Origin: Patescibacteria group bacterium
Lineage (GTDB): Bacteria > Patescibacteriota > Gracilibacteria > UM-FILTER-43-11
Direction of reading: 5' to 3'
DNA: 34,122 nucleotides
NCBI GenBank assembly: GCA_018825145.1
Contig: JAHJFD010000045.1
Location: forward strand, 1 to 34,122
This document shows, one piece after another, positions 15,136 to 21,811 of this stretch. Positions within the stretch are counted from its first letter, which is position 1. The number at the start of each line of letters is the position of its first letter. The position numbers were made by a program, and so were the translations under genes. The notes under the pieces are model-generated. The model worked only from the letters and a program-made list of their open reading frames with translations, ran no database searches and was not told the origin of the DNA.

Positions 15136-15255
15136 TGGTCGTAGATAGCATGAAAGTTTGTTACGAGCCTACTCTTGTATCGGACGTAGATAACAAACCT
15201 CTGGTGCTACGAACCACCCTCCTCCTTCTGAGCCTTCCGGTTGGAGGATTTTTTT
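15136..15255 (+). ncRNA. Candidate structured RNA of about 120 nt (sRNA or attenuator leader)
   Basis: The stretch from the predicted start at 15136 to the terminator at 15255 folds well. The outer stem is GGT-CGTAG (15137-15144) with CTACG-a-ACC (15207-15215). The inner stem is GTTTGTTA (15156-15163) with TAACAAAC (15191-15198). An apical hairpin CC-TAC / GTA-tc-GG (15168-15183) has a TCTT loop. A separate 3' terminator hairpin follows. I do not recognise it as tmRNA, 4.5S, RNase P or a known riboswitch. A 36-codon ORF from the ATG at 15150 runs through the terminator and is probably spurious. The SLH gene starts 92 bases downstream, so it may be an independent sRNA or a terminating leader for that gene. 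Confidence 0.6.
15220..15255 (+). terminator. Rho-independent terminator of the candidate RNA
   Basis: TCCTCC (15220-15225) pairs with GGAGGA (15243-15248). The stem is extended on the inside by AGCC (15231-15234) / GGTT (15239-15242) around a TTCC loop, with five unpaired bases on the 5' side. Seven T follow at once. Confidence 0.75.
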
Positions 15256-15291
15256 ATTGATTGGGAAGTTTTTTGTCACACTTTTTAAGCT

Positions 15292-15318
15292 TGTTCGTAT
15301 TCGTTAGTGAACATGTTC
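15292..15318. promoter_or_regulatory. Candidate operator: GAACATGTTC palindrome with an extra half-site
   Basis: A perfect 10-bp palindrome at 15309-15318, with another TGTTC half-site at 15292-15296, in the short leader region of the SLH gene. Half-sites are like the Gram-positive LexA box (GAAC-N4-GTTC), but the central spacing is 2 instead of 4, so LexA binding is doubtful. Confidence 0.4.
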
Positions 15319-15346
15319 TTTTTATTATTTCTAAATTAAAAATACT

Positions 15347-16339
15347 ATGAACAAGAAATTATTTTCATTTCTGGCGTTATTCTCTTTTATTGCTACATCG
15401 ATTACTCCTACATCGATAGTCTTGGCGAGCGATGATTCAAATGGCCAAGTGCCTTGCGACCAGGTATCAGAAACATACGATAGTAGATGCGAAGGCAATA
15501 ACGATCAGTGGATATTGGAAGACAAGAGACATTATTTTATTGCTGAGTTAGAGGAAATTATCAATTATATTGAAGACACTGCAGATCGCGATCTCATTCA
15601 GCTTGCAATTGAAGCCCTGCATGAGGTTGATACACTTGATGATCTGATTTTTATTCTAGATGGACTACTTGAAAAAATTCAGGTTGATCATTTTCCGTCA
15701 ATTCGCCATGATGAACCGCCAATTGAAAATCATGAGGAATCGCCAGTGGAACATTATAATAATGAACCGCCAGCAGGATACGAAGATGAAGTAATTACCG
15801 TCTTCAAAAACAATCCATTTTCTGACACTGATATCAATAGTCTTTCCGGTAAGGCTGCTGCAGAATTATACAGAAGAGCTGTAATTGGCGGTTATCCGGA
15901 CGGTGAATTTAAGGGGTTTAAGCCTGTCAATCGTGCGGAAGCCGCCAAATTCCTACTTCTTTCTCGTTTTGGCGAAGTGGAAGATGTTGCCAACAACGGT
16001 CAGTTCGGTGATGTATTAGATGGGCAGTGGTACACAAAATATGTTGTAACCTCTGCCAATAAGGGCATTATAAAAGGGTATGCTGATGGATTGTTCAAAC
16101 CGGCAGATACAGTTAATACTGCCGAATTTCTGAAGATGCTAAGTATCACCTTTGATCTGGAAGAAAATCTTCCTCATTCATTCGCAGACGTTTCCAGTGA
16201 TCAGTGGTTCGCAAAATATGCCGGAGCCGCAGCTAAATACAAGCTTTTCCCTGAAAGAACTTCAAAGCTTATGCCGGCTCAGGAGTTAACGCGTGCGGAG
16301 GTAGCTGTTGCCATCTATCAATTTCTGTCCAACAGATAA
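15347..16339 (+). CDS. Secreted SLH-domain protein
   Basis: A 330-residue exported protein. The signal peptide FSFLALFSFIATSITPTSIV ends near LAS-DDS. An N-terminal acidic helical region follows (about 45-120, with FIAELEEIINYIEDTADRDL), then a Pro/Glu-rich linker. The C-terminal half contains two or three S-layer homology repeats: GGYPDGEFKGFKPVNRAEAA, KGYADGLFKPADTVNTAEF and FADVSSDQWFAKYAGAAAKY. SLH domains bind pyruvylated wall polymers, so the protein likely attaches to the cell surface. It is followed by a large inverted repeat and the sigma factor pair, suggesting an envelope-related regulon. The leader is A-rich without a Shine-Dalgarno sequence. Confidence 0.92.
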   Translation: MNKKLFSFLALFSFIATSITPTSIVLASDDSNGQVPCDQVSETYDSRCEGNNDQWILEDKRHYFIAELEEIINYIEDTADRDLIQLAIEALHEVDTLDDLIFILDGLLEKIQVDHFPSIRHDEPPIENHEESPVEHYNNEPPAGYEDEVITVFKNNPFSDTDINSLSGKAAAELYRRAVIGGYPDGEFKGFKPVNRAEAAKFLLLSRFGEVEDVANNGQFGDVLDGQWYTKYVVTSANKGIIKGYADGLFKPADTVNTAEFLKMLSITFDLEENLPHSFADVSSDQWFAKYAGAAAKYKLFPERTSKLMPAQELTRAEVAVAIYQFLSNR

Positions 16340-16381
16340 CAAAGAATAAGTTGTACTGGAAGTATTATTTCAACTAATCTA

Positions 16382-16432
16382 GGGGGGCGTCCGCCGCGCC
16401 TGTCTGCCGGTAGGCAGGGCGGACCTCCCCCC
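16382..16432. repeat. Nested inverted repeat containing a palindromic repeat element
   Basis: The outer arms GGGGGG (16382-16387) and CCCCCC (16427-16432) enclose GTCCGCC (16389-16395) / GGCGGAC (16418-16424) and a core CCTGTCTGCC-GGTAGGCAGG (16399-16418). The core differs at two positions from the perfect element at 17794-17817, and both changes leave G-U pairs in RNA. It sits between the SLH gene and the sigma factor, 19 bases before its start, without a T-run. It could block the start, protect mRNA ends, or be a mobile repeat. Confidence 0.8.
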
Positions 16433-16450
16433 GAGTGAAAAAAGTAGATA

Positions 16451-16984
16451 ATGGAAGAAAGAACTTCATTTAGCGCTTATTATAATCAATATAAACACAA
16501 GGTTTTTAGTTTTTTCTTCTATAGATTAAATGGTGACAGAGCGACTGCAGAAGATTTAACAGGTGATGTTTTTGTTAAGGCATATGAGCACTTTGATTCG
16601 TTTGACCACTCTAAAAAATTCTATTCATGGATCTTTGCCATCGTTCGCAATACTTTAATTGATTATTTTAGGACACAAAAAAATTATGCTGATCTGGAAG
16701 AGGGATTAGAAGTGTCTGATCAAAATTCGGAAGCCTTCGTCAGAAATGTAGACAATAATATGAAGATTGAGAAGGTTCATAAGGTACTCAGTGAGATTCC
16801 CGCCTTCCAAAAAGAGTGCATCTTGTTAAAGTTTTTAGGAGATCTGACAACCAAAGAGATTGCACTCGTTACCGAAAAATCAGAGGACAATATCAGGCAA
16901 TCGATATCACGCGCTCTAAGTAAGTTACGGGCAAGAAAAGAACTATATTATGTATTATTGTTATGTATTAGCGCATTACTATAA
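16451..16984 (+). CDS. ECF-type RNA polymerase sigma-70 factor
   Basis: A 177-residue sigma factor of regions 2 and 4 only. Region 2 spans about residues 10-75 (AEDLTGDVFVKAYEHFDSFD, SWIFAIVRNTLIDYFR) and region 4 about 115-165 (FQKECILLKFLGDLTTKEIA, DNIRQSISRALSKLR). An unusual short hydrophobic tail (YYVLLLCISALL) follows region 4. The stop overlaps the start of the next gene by one base (TAATG at 16981-16985), so the two are coupled, as with sigma/anti-sigma pairs. Targets are unknown; no strongly distinct promoter class stands out nearby. Confidence 0.95.
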   Translation: MEERTSFSAYYNQYKHKVFSFFFYRLNGDRATAEDLTGDVFVKAYEHFDSFDHSKKFYSWIFAIVRNTLIDYFRTQKNYADLEEGLEVSDQNSEAFVRNVDNNMKIEKVHKVLSEIPAFQKECILLKFLGDLTTKEIALVTEKSEDNIRQSISRALSKLRARKELYYVLLLCISALL

Positions 16985-18441
16985 TGAATAAGTCATCAGC
17001 AAAATTTAGACTCCCTATAAAGAGACTGTCAATTGCAGGGGATTTAAAGATACGTGCCAGGCTTTTTCAGGCCAGAGTACGCAGAAGTATACAATTTGGA
17101 CTTTCCCGCACATTATTGACTCGTATGTTTGCTCCTGTTTTAGCGGTTTTGATTATTTTGCCATTCGCAAAGATTGGCATAGATGGTTATGTTTACGCTA
17201 ATGAAAGCATTGTGCGTGGTGATTTTTTATACGGGTGGAAACGTGATATTGAGCTCGATAAGCTTCACGCCATGAGGAGTCCGGTTAACAGGGCTAATTA
17301 CTTCCTGCAGCTTTCGGAGTGGAGAATGAGGGAGGCGGATGTTGCCTTTGGAAGAGAAATGCGCGGTGAGTATAGTTTTTTGATTCCGTCTGCCAAGGCT
17401 GATGATGTGATAATCAGACTATCTGTTGGTAGTATATCGGAAGGGTTGATAGCTGAGGGTGTGCTGTTCTTTCAGAAGTCTATTTACGAAACAAAAAAGA
17501 TACCAAAGAATAAGCAATCGGTTGTACTTAGAAATATTAAAAAGACGCTAGCTAGCAATGCCTTTTTACTAGATGAAATGGCTGGGCAGATTACTGAAGA
17601 AAATAGTAAAAAGATTATCACCCCTATCAAAAATCAGTATCTTGAGATTGCCAGAGATTGGAAAATGGAAGCTTTCCCCAAGGAGCCGGTTCCACAAGAG
17701 CCGGTTCCACAAGAGCCGGTTCCACAAGAGCCACTGCCGAATGAGGTGACGCCATCGGAGCCCACCCTGGCGGATCAACCTGTCGAAGCTGAAGCCCTGC
17801 CTGCCGGCAGGCAGGGCGAAGGGCAGGAGGAAATGTCCTTTGTTGAGCCGGAGATGGTGGATTTTAGGTTTTATGGTGATAAGTGGAGGGAGGTGAATGA
17901 GCATCATGATAGATTTGATCAGGAAATAAAGCATTTTGAAGAAAATGATTGGGATTGGAATGAGGAGGAGATCAGACACTTTGAGGAAGAGGAGAGGCGT
18001 CTTAAAGAAGAAGAGGAAATGAGGCGTCGTGAGGCTGAAATGAGGAGATTTGAAGAGGAGTTCTTCCAGGAAGCTGAAAACCTGAAAAAGGACTGGTCTG
18101 ATGAATTTGCGCATGAAGAAGAGATTATTCAACCTGAGCCACCTCGTGAAGAAATCGTGCCACATCCCGAAGAACAACATCCCGAAGAACCACATCCTGA
18201 AGAGTCTCTGTCGGGTGGCTGCCCCGAGGAATTTCATCCTGTTTGCGGAGAGTTTCCATCACCTGACAAGTCAGGACCAAGGCAGGAAACCTTTCCTAAT
18301 GAATGTGAGCTTGTGAAGAGCGGCGCACACTTTTTGCATGGAGGGGAATGCGAATTTATTGCAAAAGAAGAGCTACGACCTCACGAGGAAAAAATGCGAC
18401 CACCTGAAGAGGAATTGCCACCACATGAGAATTTTGAATAG
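16984..18441 (+). CDS. Membrane partner of the ECF sigma factor: DUF5667-like, coiled coil, Kazal-like tail
   Basis: A 485-residue probable anti-sigma or surface regulator. A basic N-terminal region (1-42) is followed by one membrane helix (MFAPVLAVLIILPFAKIGID, about 48-67). An outside region (about 75-225) reads SIVRGDFLYGWKRDIELDK and RANYFLQLSEWRMREADVA, as in DUF5667 proteins that follow CPR sigma factors. A Pro/Glu linker with three EPVPQ units comes next, then a Glu/Arg-rich coiled coil (about 290-385). The Kazal-like segment has cysteines 413, 421, 441 and 456, with HPVCG and TFPNEC. An in-frame palindromic repeat at 17794-17817 codes for ALPAGRQG within the linker. The classic anti-sigma zinc motif is absent, so sigma binding is inferred from coupling. 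Confidence 0.8.
   Translation: MNKSSAKFRLPIKRLSIAGDLKIRARLFQARVRRSIQFGLSRTLLTRMFAPVLAVLIILPFAKIGIDGYVYANESIVRGDFLYGWKRDIELDKLHAMRSPVNRANYFLQLSEWRMREADVAFGREMRGEYSFLIPSAKADDVIIRLSVGSISEGLIAEGVLFFQKSIYETKKIPKNKQSVVLRNIKKTLASNAFLLDEMAGQITEENSKKIITPIKNQYLEIARDWKMEAFPKEPVPQEPVPQEPVPQEPLPNEVTPSEPTLADQPVEAEALPAGRQGEGQEEMSFVEPEMVDFRFYGDKWREVNEHHDRFDQEIKHFEENDWDWNEEEIRHFEEEERRLKEEEEMRRREAEMRRFEEEFFQEAENLKKDWSDEFAHEEEIIQPEPPREEIVPHPEEQHPEEPHPEESLSGGCPEEFHPVCGEFPSPDKSGPRQETFPNECELVKSGAHFLHGGECEFIAKEELRPHEEKMRPPEEELPPHENFE
17683..17727 (+). repeat. 15-base tandem repeat, three units, in coding sequence
   Basis: Three identical GAGCCGGTTCCACAA units (17683-17697, 17698-17712, 17713-17727), then a degenerate start of a fourth. 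They encode EPVPQ repeats in the linker of the sigma-partner protein. Exact identity suggests recent slippage expansion. Confidence 0.9.
17794..17817. repeat. 24-base perfect palindromic repeat element inside a gene
   Basis: A perfect palindrome with arms GCCCTGCCTGCC (17794-17805) and GGCAGGCAGGGC (17806-17817). Its length is a multiple of three and it is read as ALPAGRQG in the sigma-partner protein. A diverged copy forms the core of the inverted repeat at 16399-16418. From memory, GCCTGCCGGCAGGC palindromes and the peptide LPAGRQG recur in CPR genomes, pointing to a dispersed repeat family. Confidence 0.85.
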
Positions 18442-18442
18442 G

Positions 18443-19265
18443 CTATTTTTTCTCTGCGACATATATGTCTGCCTCTAGCATCTGCCCATTTTGATCTGAA
18501 AACGGCCGGGGTGCCCATGTACCAGCGGTTGATCCACATTTCCTGCCCATCGGCTGTAATAAACGGATAACCGTCATCCACTTCCGAGTTGACAGCCTCA
18601 ACGTTGACGGGATTTTGCCACTTGCCGTCGATATTGGTCAGCATCCAGATGTCCGTTCCGCCTTTTCCCCCTTCCTTTGAGGAGTGATAATAGAGTTCAT
18701 CATCATAAATGTGTAATTCACCCACTTCGAATTCCGGGTCAAAATCAGCATTCTTCCAGCTATTCCATTGATCATTTTTGCGTTTAGCCGAAAATCAATG
18801 AAGTCCTGTATAGCCTTCTCTGGCTGTGCAGAACAGCATTGTGTCATTCTGAACAAATTCACATCCGTCTAAAGCCAGTTTGCCGGGATTTTGCAGGATA
18901 ACCCTTTCGGCTTCCTGCCAGACTCCATCAGAATATTTTGAAACATATATCCCTGTTACTTCATCAAGTAGCTGTTTTTCCGGTGGTACACTCACGTCAG
19001 GAGTGAAGAAAAAGTACAACTCCTTTCTGTCTGCGGGTATAAAAGGGGAATCTTCCGCGCCTGTCGTGCTTACAGCGCCAAGCGGTACCGGCTTATTATA
19101 TTCATTAGAATGCAGGCGAGGTGGATGATAATCACTCTCAGGGGTCTCTTTAGCAGTACCGGGTGGTATTTTGCTATATCTGTTTATTACAGGTTGCTCT
19201 TTTTGACATCCGTTAATGATGATGAGAGTGATTACGGTTAATATGTATAATGCTCTTCTGTCCAT
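18443..19265 (-). pseudogene. Decayed lipoprotein gene of the PD40/WD40-like propeller type
   Basis: The ATG at 19265 begins a lipoprotein signal peptide (LTVITLIIINGC, lipobox Cys20). PD40-like propeller repeats follow: DSPFIPADRKELYFFF, VGELHIYDDELYYHSSKEGG and DDGYPFITADGQEMW. The frame is broken by an in-frame TGA at 18795-18797 in GYTGLH-*-FSAKRKND. From remembered relatives a Trp (TGG) would be expected there. The same frame then continues to FRSKW near 18486. The true C-terminus QMLEADIYVAEKK, ending in TAG at 18443-18445, lies in another frame, and roughly 35-40 residues expected between these points are missing. So there is one nonsense change plus one deletion with frame change. It ends 1 base from the convergent sigma-partner gene. 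The ORF at 18638-18862 is a shadow. Confidence 0.8.
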
Positions 19266-19342
19266 AGACGTTAAATGTAATTGTAATTCATTTTTATAAT
19301 ACGTTGCTTTAAAAAATATCAGAAGTCCACTATCATAGATTC

Positions 19343-20110
19343 ATGAAACTTATCAGCTGGAACGTTAACGGCATTCGGGCGGCAGTGAATAAAGGCTTTT
19401 TGGAGTGGTTTGAAAAGGAATCGCCCGATATTCTCTGTTTACAGGAGACTAAAGCTCATTCTGATCAGTTGGGTTTTGAACTCACTCATCCGAAGGGCTA
19501 TCACGCTTATTTCAGCTCATCGCAAGTCAAGAAGGGCTATAGTGGGGTGGCTACATATACAAAAAAAGAGCCAATCAAGATTACTGATGGCTTCGGCGTT
19601 GAGGAATTTGATCGTGAAGGACGCGTTATTGTAACGGAATTTAAAGAATTTACACTTTTTAACGTTTATTTTCCCAACGGAAAACAGAGTTCTGACCGAC
19701 TGAATTACAAATTGGAGTTCTATGAGGCTTTTTTGAAGCATATTGAAGCTTTGCGAAAGCAGGGGAAGAAGATCATTTTTTGTGGTGATCTTAATACGGC
19801 TCACAAAGAAGCCGACTTGGCCAGGCCCAGGGAAAATGAAGATGTTTCAGGGTTTTTGTCTATCGAGCGGAAATGGATCGACCGGGTGATCGAAAAAGGT
19901 TTTGTTGACAGTCTTCGTGAATTTCATAAGGAACCCCACCTATATACGTGGTGGTCCATGCGCTCGGGAGCCCGGGAAAGGAACGTAGGATGGAGGATTG
20001 ATTATATTTTTCTGCAGACGGAACTAAAAAAACATCTGAAAGACGCTTATGTCATGCCTGAGGTTATGGGTTCGGATCATTGTCCTGTAGCGATCGAACT
20101 CGATTTTTAA
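19343..20110 (+). CDS. xth: Exodeoxyribonuclease III
   Basis: A 255-residue AP endonuclease / 3'-5' exonuclease of base-excision repair. Family motifs in order: LISWNVNGIRAAV, DILCLQETKA (metal-binding Glu), GYSGVATYTKK, FCGDLNTAHKEADLARP (catalytic Asp and Asn), RNVGWRIDYIF and the terminal GSDHCPVAIELDF (catalytic Asp-His). Full length compared with bacterial ExoA/XthA. The leader lacks a Shine-Dalgarno sequence; the start directly precedes the first beta strand, as usual in the family. Confidence 0.97.
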   Translation: MKLISWNVNGIRAAVNKGFLEWFEKESPDILCLQETKAHSDQLGFELTHPKGYHAYFSSSQVKKGYSGVATYTKKEPIKITDGFGVEEFDREGRVIVTEFKEFTLFNVYFPNGKQSSDRLNYKLEFYEAFLKHIEALRKQGKKIIFCGDLNTAHKEADLARPRENEDVSGFLSIERKWIDRVIEKGFVDSLREFHKEPHLYTWWSMRSGARERNVGWRIDYIFLQTELKKHLKDAYVMPEVMGSDHCPVAIELDF

Positions 20111-20137
20111 GGAGTAGGGGGTTTTAAAAGAAATTTC

Positions 20138-20166
20138 TTGACAGTCAATTACCCGTAGATTAGAAT
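20138..20166 (+). promoter_or_regulatory. Near-consensus sigma-70 promoter
   Basis: -35 TTGACA (20138-20143), 17-base spacer, -10 TAGAAT (20161-20166). Predicted start near 20173. It is the strongest promoter in the window by consensus and serves the 46-residue ORF at 20207. Confidence 0.85.
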
Positions 20167-20206
20167 CTGGAACAGTTTTTCAATTTTTGCCTTATTTAAC
20201 CTAAAT

Positions 20207-20347
20207 ATGACCAATAGACATGCCAGTAAACAGCATGGACTCAGTGGCGTGAAGACGATGCAGCCCAAAAGTAAACTTCGTTGCCGAAGGAATAAAGCCA
20301 AAGCTGCTGTCAGAAAGGAAGAGCGGAGGAAGGTAATTAAATTTTAG
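20207..20347 (+). CDS. 46-residue basic protein
   Basis: ATG at 20207, stop TAG at 20345-20347. The product starts MTNRHASKQHGLSGVKTMQP and continues KSKLRCRRNKAKAAVRKEER, then RKVIKF. About a third of residues are Lys or Arg, with a single Cys, and the second half is likely helical. A near-consensus promoter at 20138-20166 with a 34-base leader points to high expression. Size and charge recall the smallest ribosomal proteins or a nucleic-acid-binding accessory, but it does not match bL34, bL36 or bS21 as I know them. Function unassigned. Confidence 0.7.
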   Translation: MTNRHASKQHGLSGVKTMQPKSKLRCRRNKAKAAVRKEERRKVIKF

Positions 20348-20362
20348 AGGCAGTGTTTTCTA

Positions 20363-20390
20363 TTGACATATTTCAAATTTCATATAAAAT
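20363..20390 (+). promoter_or_regulatory. Upstream promoter (P1) of the sigma4-HARE gene
   Basis: -35 TTGACA (20363-20368), 16-base spacer, -10 TAAAAT (20385-20390). Predicted start near 20397 gives a leader of about 124 bases, the longest predicted for a protein gene here. Confidence 0.7.
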
Positions 20391-20417
20391 AATACCCTTG
20401 TTCACAAATTTGTCATC

Positions 20418-20445
20418 TTGACGTTTTTGGAAGCGGTAGTATTAT
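20418..20445 (+). promoter_or_regulatory. Downstream promoter (P2) of the sigma4-HARE gene
   Basis: -35 TTGACG (20418-20423), 16-base spacer, -10 TATTAT (20440-20445). With P1 it makes a tandem promoter pair 55 bases apart. Confidence 0.55.
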
Positions 20446-20520
20446 GTTAATTGGCTCCCGGGAAACAAACCCCCTTGTGCCAAAGTTGCCTCTACATGTT
20501 ACGATTTAACCCCCCATTCA

Positions 20521-21624
20521 ATGACCACATCCGGACAAGCATCCACAGGAAATGCGAGCGGCGCGCTTGCTGTCCTGCAACAGGAGCACTTCAATTTAAA
20601 AGAGGTGATTGAGGATATGTTTCTGGTGCTGACTGATAAGGAGAAGGATGTTATTATCAAGCGTTTTAGTCTGGATAATAAACCCAGACAGACTTTGGAT
20701 AAAATAGGTAAACACTATGCGGTCACACGGGAACGAATCAGACAGATTGAAAATATTGCCCTTGGTAAACTCCGCCGAACGGTTAGTAATACCAAACTCA
20801 GATTAATTAACCGTTTAGCGAAGGAGATCATGAGCCAGGAGGGAGGAGTAATTCTTGAGACTGAAATTATCAACCGGATCCTCCAAAACATTTATACCGG
20901 CGACAAAGTTGATGGAAAGATAATCGTCCTTTCGCTCAATTGCGATGTGGATCTTAAAAAAGTGCCCCGCACCAATACCTCCGAAGCTTTCTGGATGCTT
21001 AAGGAATTGAGCACCGGAGAAGTCCGAAAAATTACTGAAGCTGGTCTTGCGGCACTTAAAAAGCACGGCAACGTAATGACCGAAGATCAGCTTATTTCAG
21101 CCGTTCAGAACCTAAGTTTATTCAAAAACAAGACTATTTCAAGTAAGCTCATTATTTCAAGCCTGACCACTGACAAAAGAGCCCGCAAGCTGGAAGAAAA
21201 ATGGGGCCTTATGGAATGGCGTCATGTCAACCCCCGTTCCATTCGTGACAAGGCTGAAATTGTTTTGGACAAAGCCAAAAAACCTCTTCATTTTGTTGAG
21301 ATCTCTAACCGTATTGGCGAGATTGGCTTTGACAAGAAGGTGGTAACCGTTCAGGCGGTACATAACGAACTCATTCGCTATGATCAGTTCGTACTGGTCG
21401 GTCGCGGTCTTTATGCCCTTTCCAAGTGGGGTTATGAACCGGGTACGGTTTCCGATGTCATTGAAAGACTGCTTGAGAAGAACGGACCTATGTCAAAAAA
21501 GCAGATCATCAAAGAAGTTCTGGACCAGCGTGATGTAAAAATAGGCACTATTTCCCTTAATTTACAGAAGAATCCTAATTTCATCCGTGTGGGTCGTGCC
21601 GTTTACTCGCTGGAAAGGAAATAA
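20521..21624 (+). CDS. Sigma region 4-like HTH fused to HARE-HTH domains
   Basis: A 367-residue transcription-linked protein. Residues 33-87 are a sigma-70 region 4-like helix-turn-helix: VLTDKEKDVIIKRFSLDNKP, then LDKIGKHYAVTRERIRQIEN. No region 2 is present, so it is not a stand-alone sigma factor. The C-terminal part has a HARE-HTH winged-helix domain (about 240-300: IVLDKAKKPLHFVEISNRIG, FVLVGRGLYALSKWGY) and a second similar winged helix to the end (IERLLEKNGPMSKKQIIKEV, FIRVGRAVYSLERK). The RNA polymerase delta subunit of Firmicutes also uses a HARE-HTH, so an RNA polymerase-associated regulator is plausible. Tandem promoters upstream and a strong terminator at 21641 make it monocistronic. 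Confidence 0.88.
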   Translation: MTTSGQASTGNASGALAVLQQEHFNLKEVIEDMFLVLTDKEKDVIIKRFSLDNKPRQTLDKIGKHYAVTRERIRQIENIALGKLRRTVSNTKLRLINRLAKEIMSQEGGVILETEIINRILQNIYTGDKVDGKIIVLSLNCDVDLKKVPRTNTSEAFWMLKELSTGEVRKITEAGLAALKKHGNVMTEDQLISAVQNLSLFKNKTISSKLIISSLTTDKRARKLEEKWGLMEWRHVNPRSIRDKAEIVLDKAKKPLHFVEISNRIGEIGFDKKVVTVQAVHNELIRYDQFVLVGRGLYALSKWGYEPGTVSDVIERLLEKNGPMSKKQIIKEVLDQRDVKIGTISLNLQKNPNFIRVGRAVYSLERK

Positions 21625-21640
21625 TGTTCAGATTTAAGTG

Positions 21641-21668
21641 AAAACCCCGCCTCAAAGCGGGGTTTTTT
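21641..21668 (+). terminator. Rho-independent terminator
   Basis: AAAACCCCGC (21641-21650) / GCGGGGTTTT (21657-21666), 6-base loop CTCAAA, T-run to 21668. It has the same CCCCGC...GCGGGG-T design as the terminator at 5557. Confidence 0.93.
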
Positions 21669-21756
21669 AGTGCTGTTTTTTCCTCGCTTATGGTCAGGAT
21701 TAGTTTATCACCAATAAAATAGACATGTGATTTGTGCTCAAATACCCCAAAGACTA

Positions 21757-21785
21757 TTGATTTTATGGCCTTTTTTTGCTATAAT
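21757..21785 (+). promoter_or_regulatory. Promoter of the pilin/PKD gene cluster
   Basis: -35 TTGATT (21757-21762), 17-base spacer, -10 TATAAT (21780-21785) with TGC directly upstream. Predicted start near 21792; ATG at 21812. It probably drives the three genes to 28893. Confidence 0.85.
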
Positions 21786-21811
21786 TATTAGAAAAATTAC
21801 GAAAAACAGAA

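Noticed and set aside
15150-15260. 36-codon ORF through the candidate RNA
   Set aside because: It runs through the terminator hairpin and T-run, which a full-length message would not include, and its codon pattern is unremarkable.
17683-17727. Short tandem repeats as a CRISPR array
   Set aside because: Units of 15 bases with no spacers, in-frame and encoding EPVPQ; no cas genes nearby. No CRISPR array was seen anywhere in the window.
17569-18237. 222-codon minus-strand frame rich in Phe and Leu
   Set aside because: It is the complement of the Glu/Arg-rich coiled coil of the sigma-partner gene, a known cause of long spurious frames.
18795-18797. In-frame TGA read as a recoded codon (Trp, Gly or selenocysteine)
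   Set aside because: Other genes in the window end in TGA, and the same gene has a second lesion (deletion with frame change), so loss of function is the simpler reading.
18638-18862. 74-codon minus-strand frame bridging the pseudogene stop
   Set aside because: The coding signal on both sides of the TGA is in the frame of the upstream part; this frame only overlaps by chance and is not a frameshift continuation.
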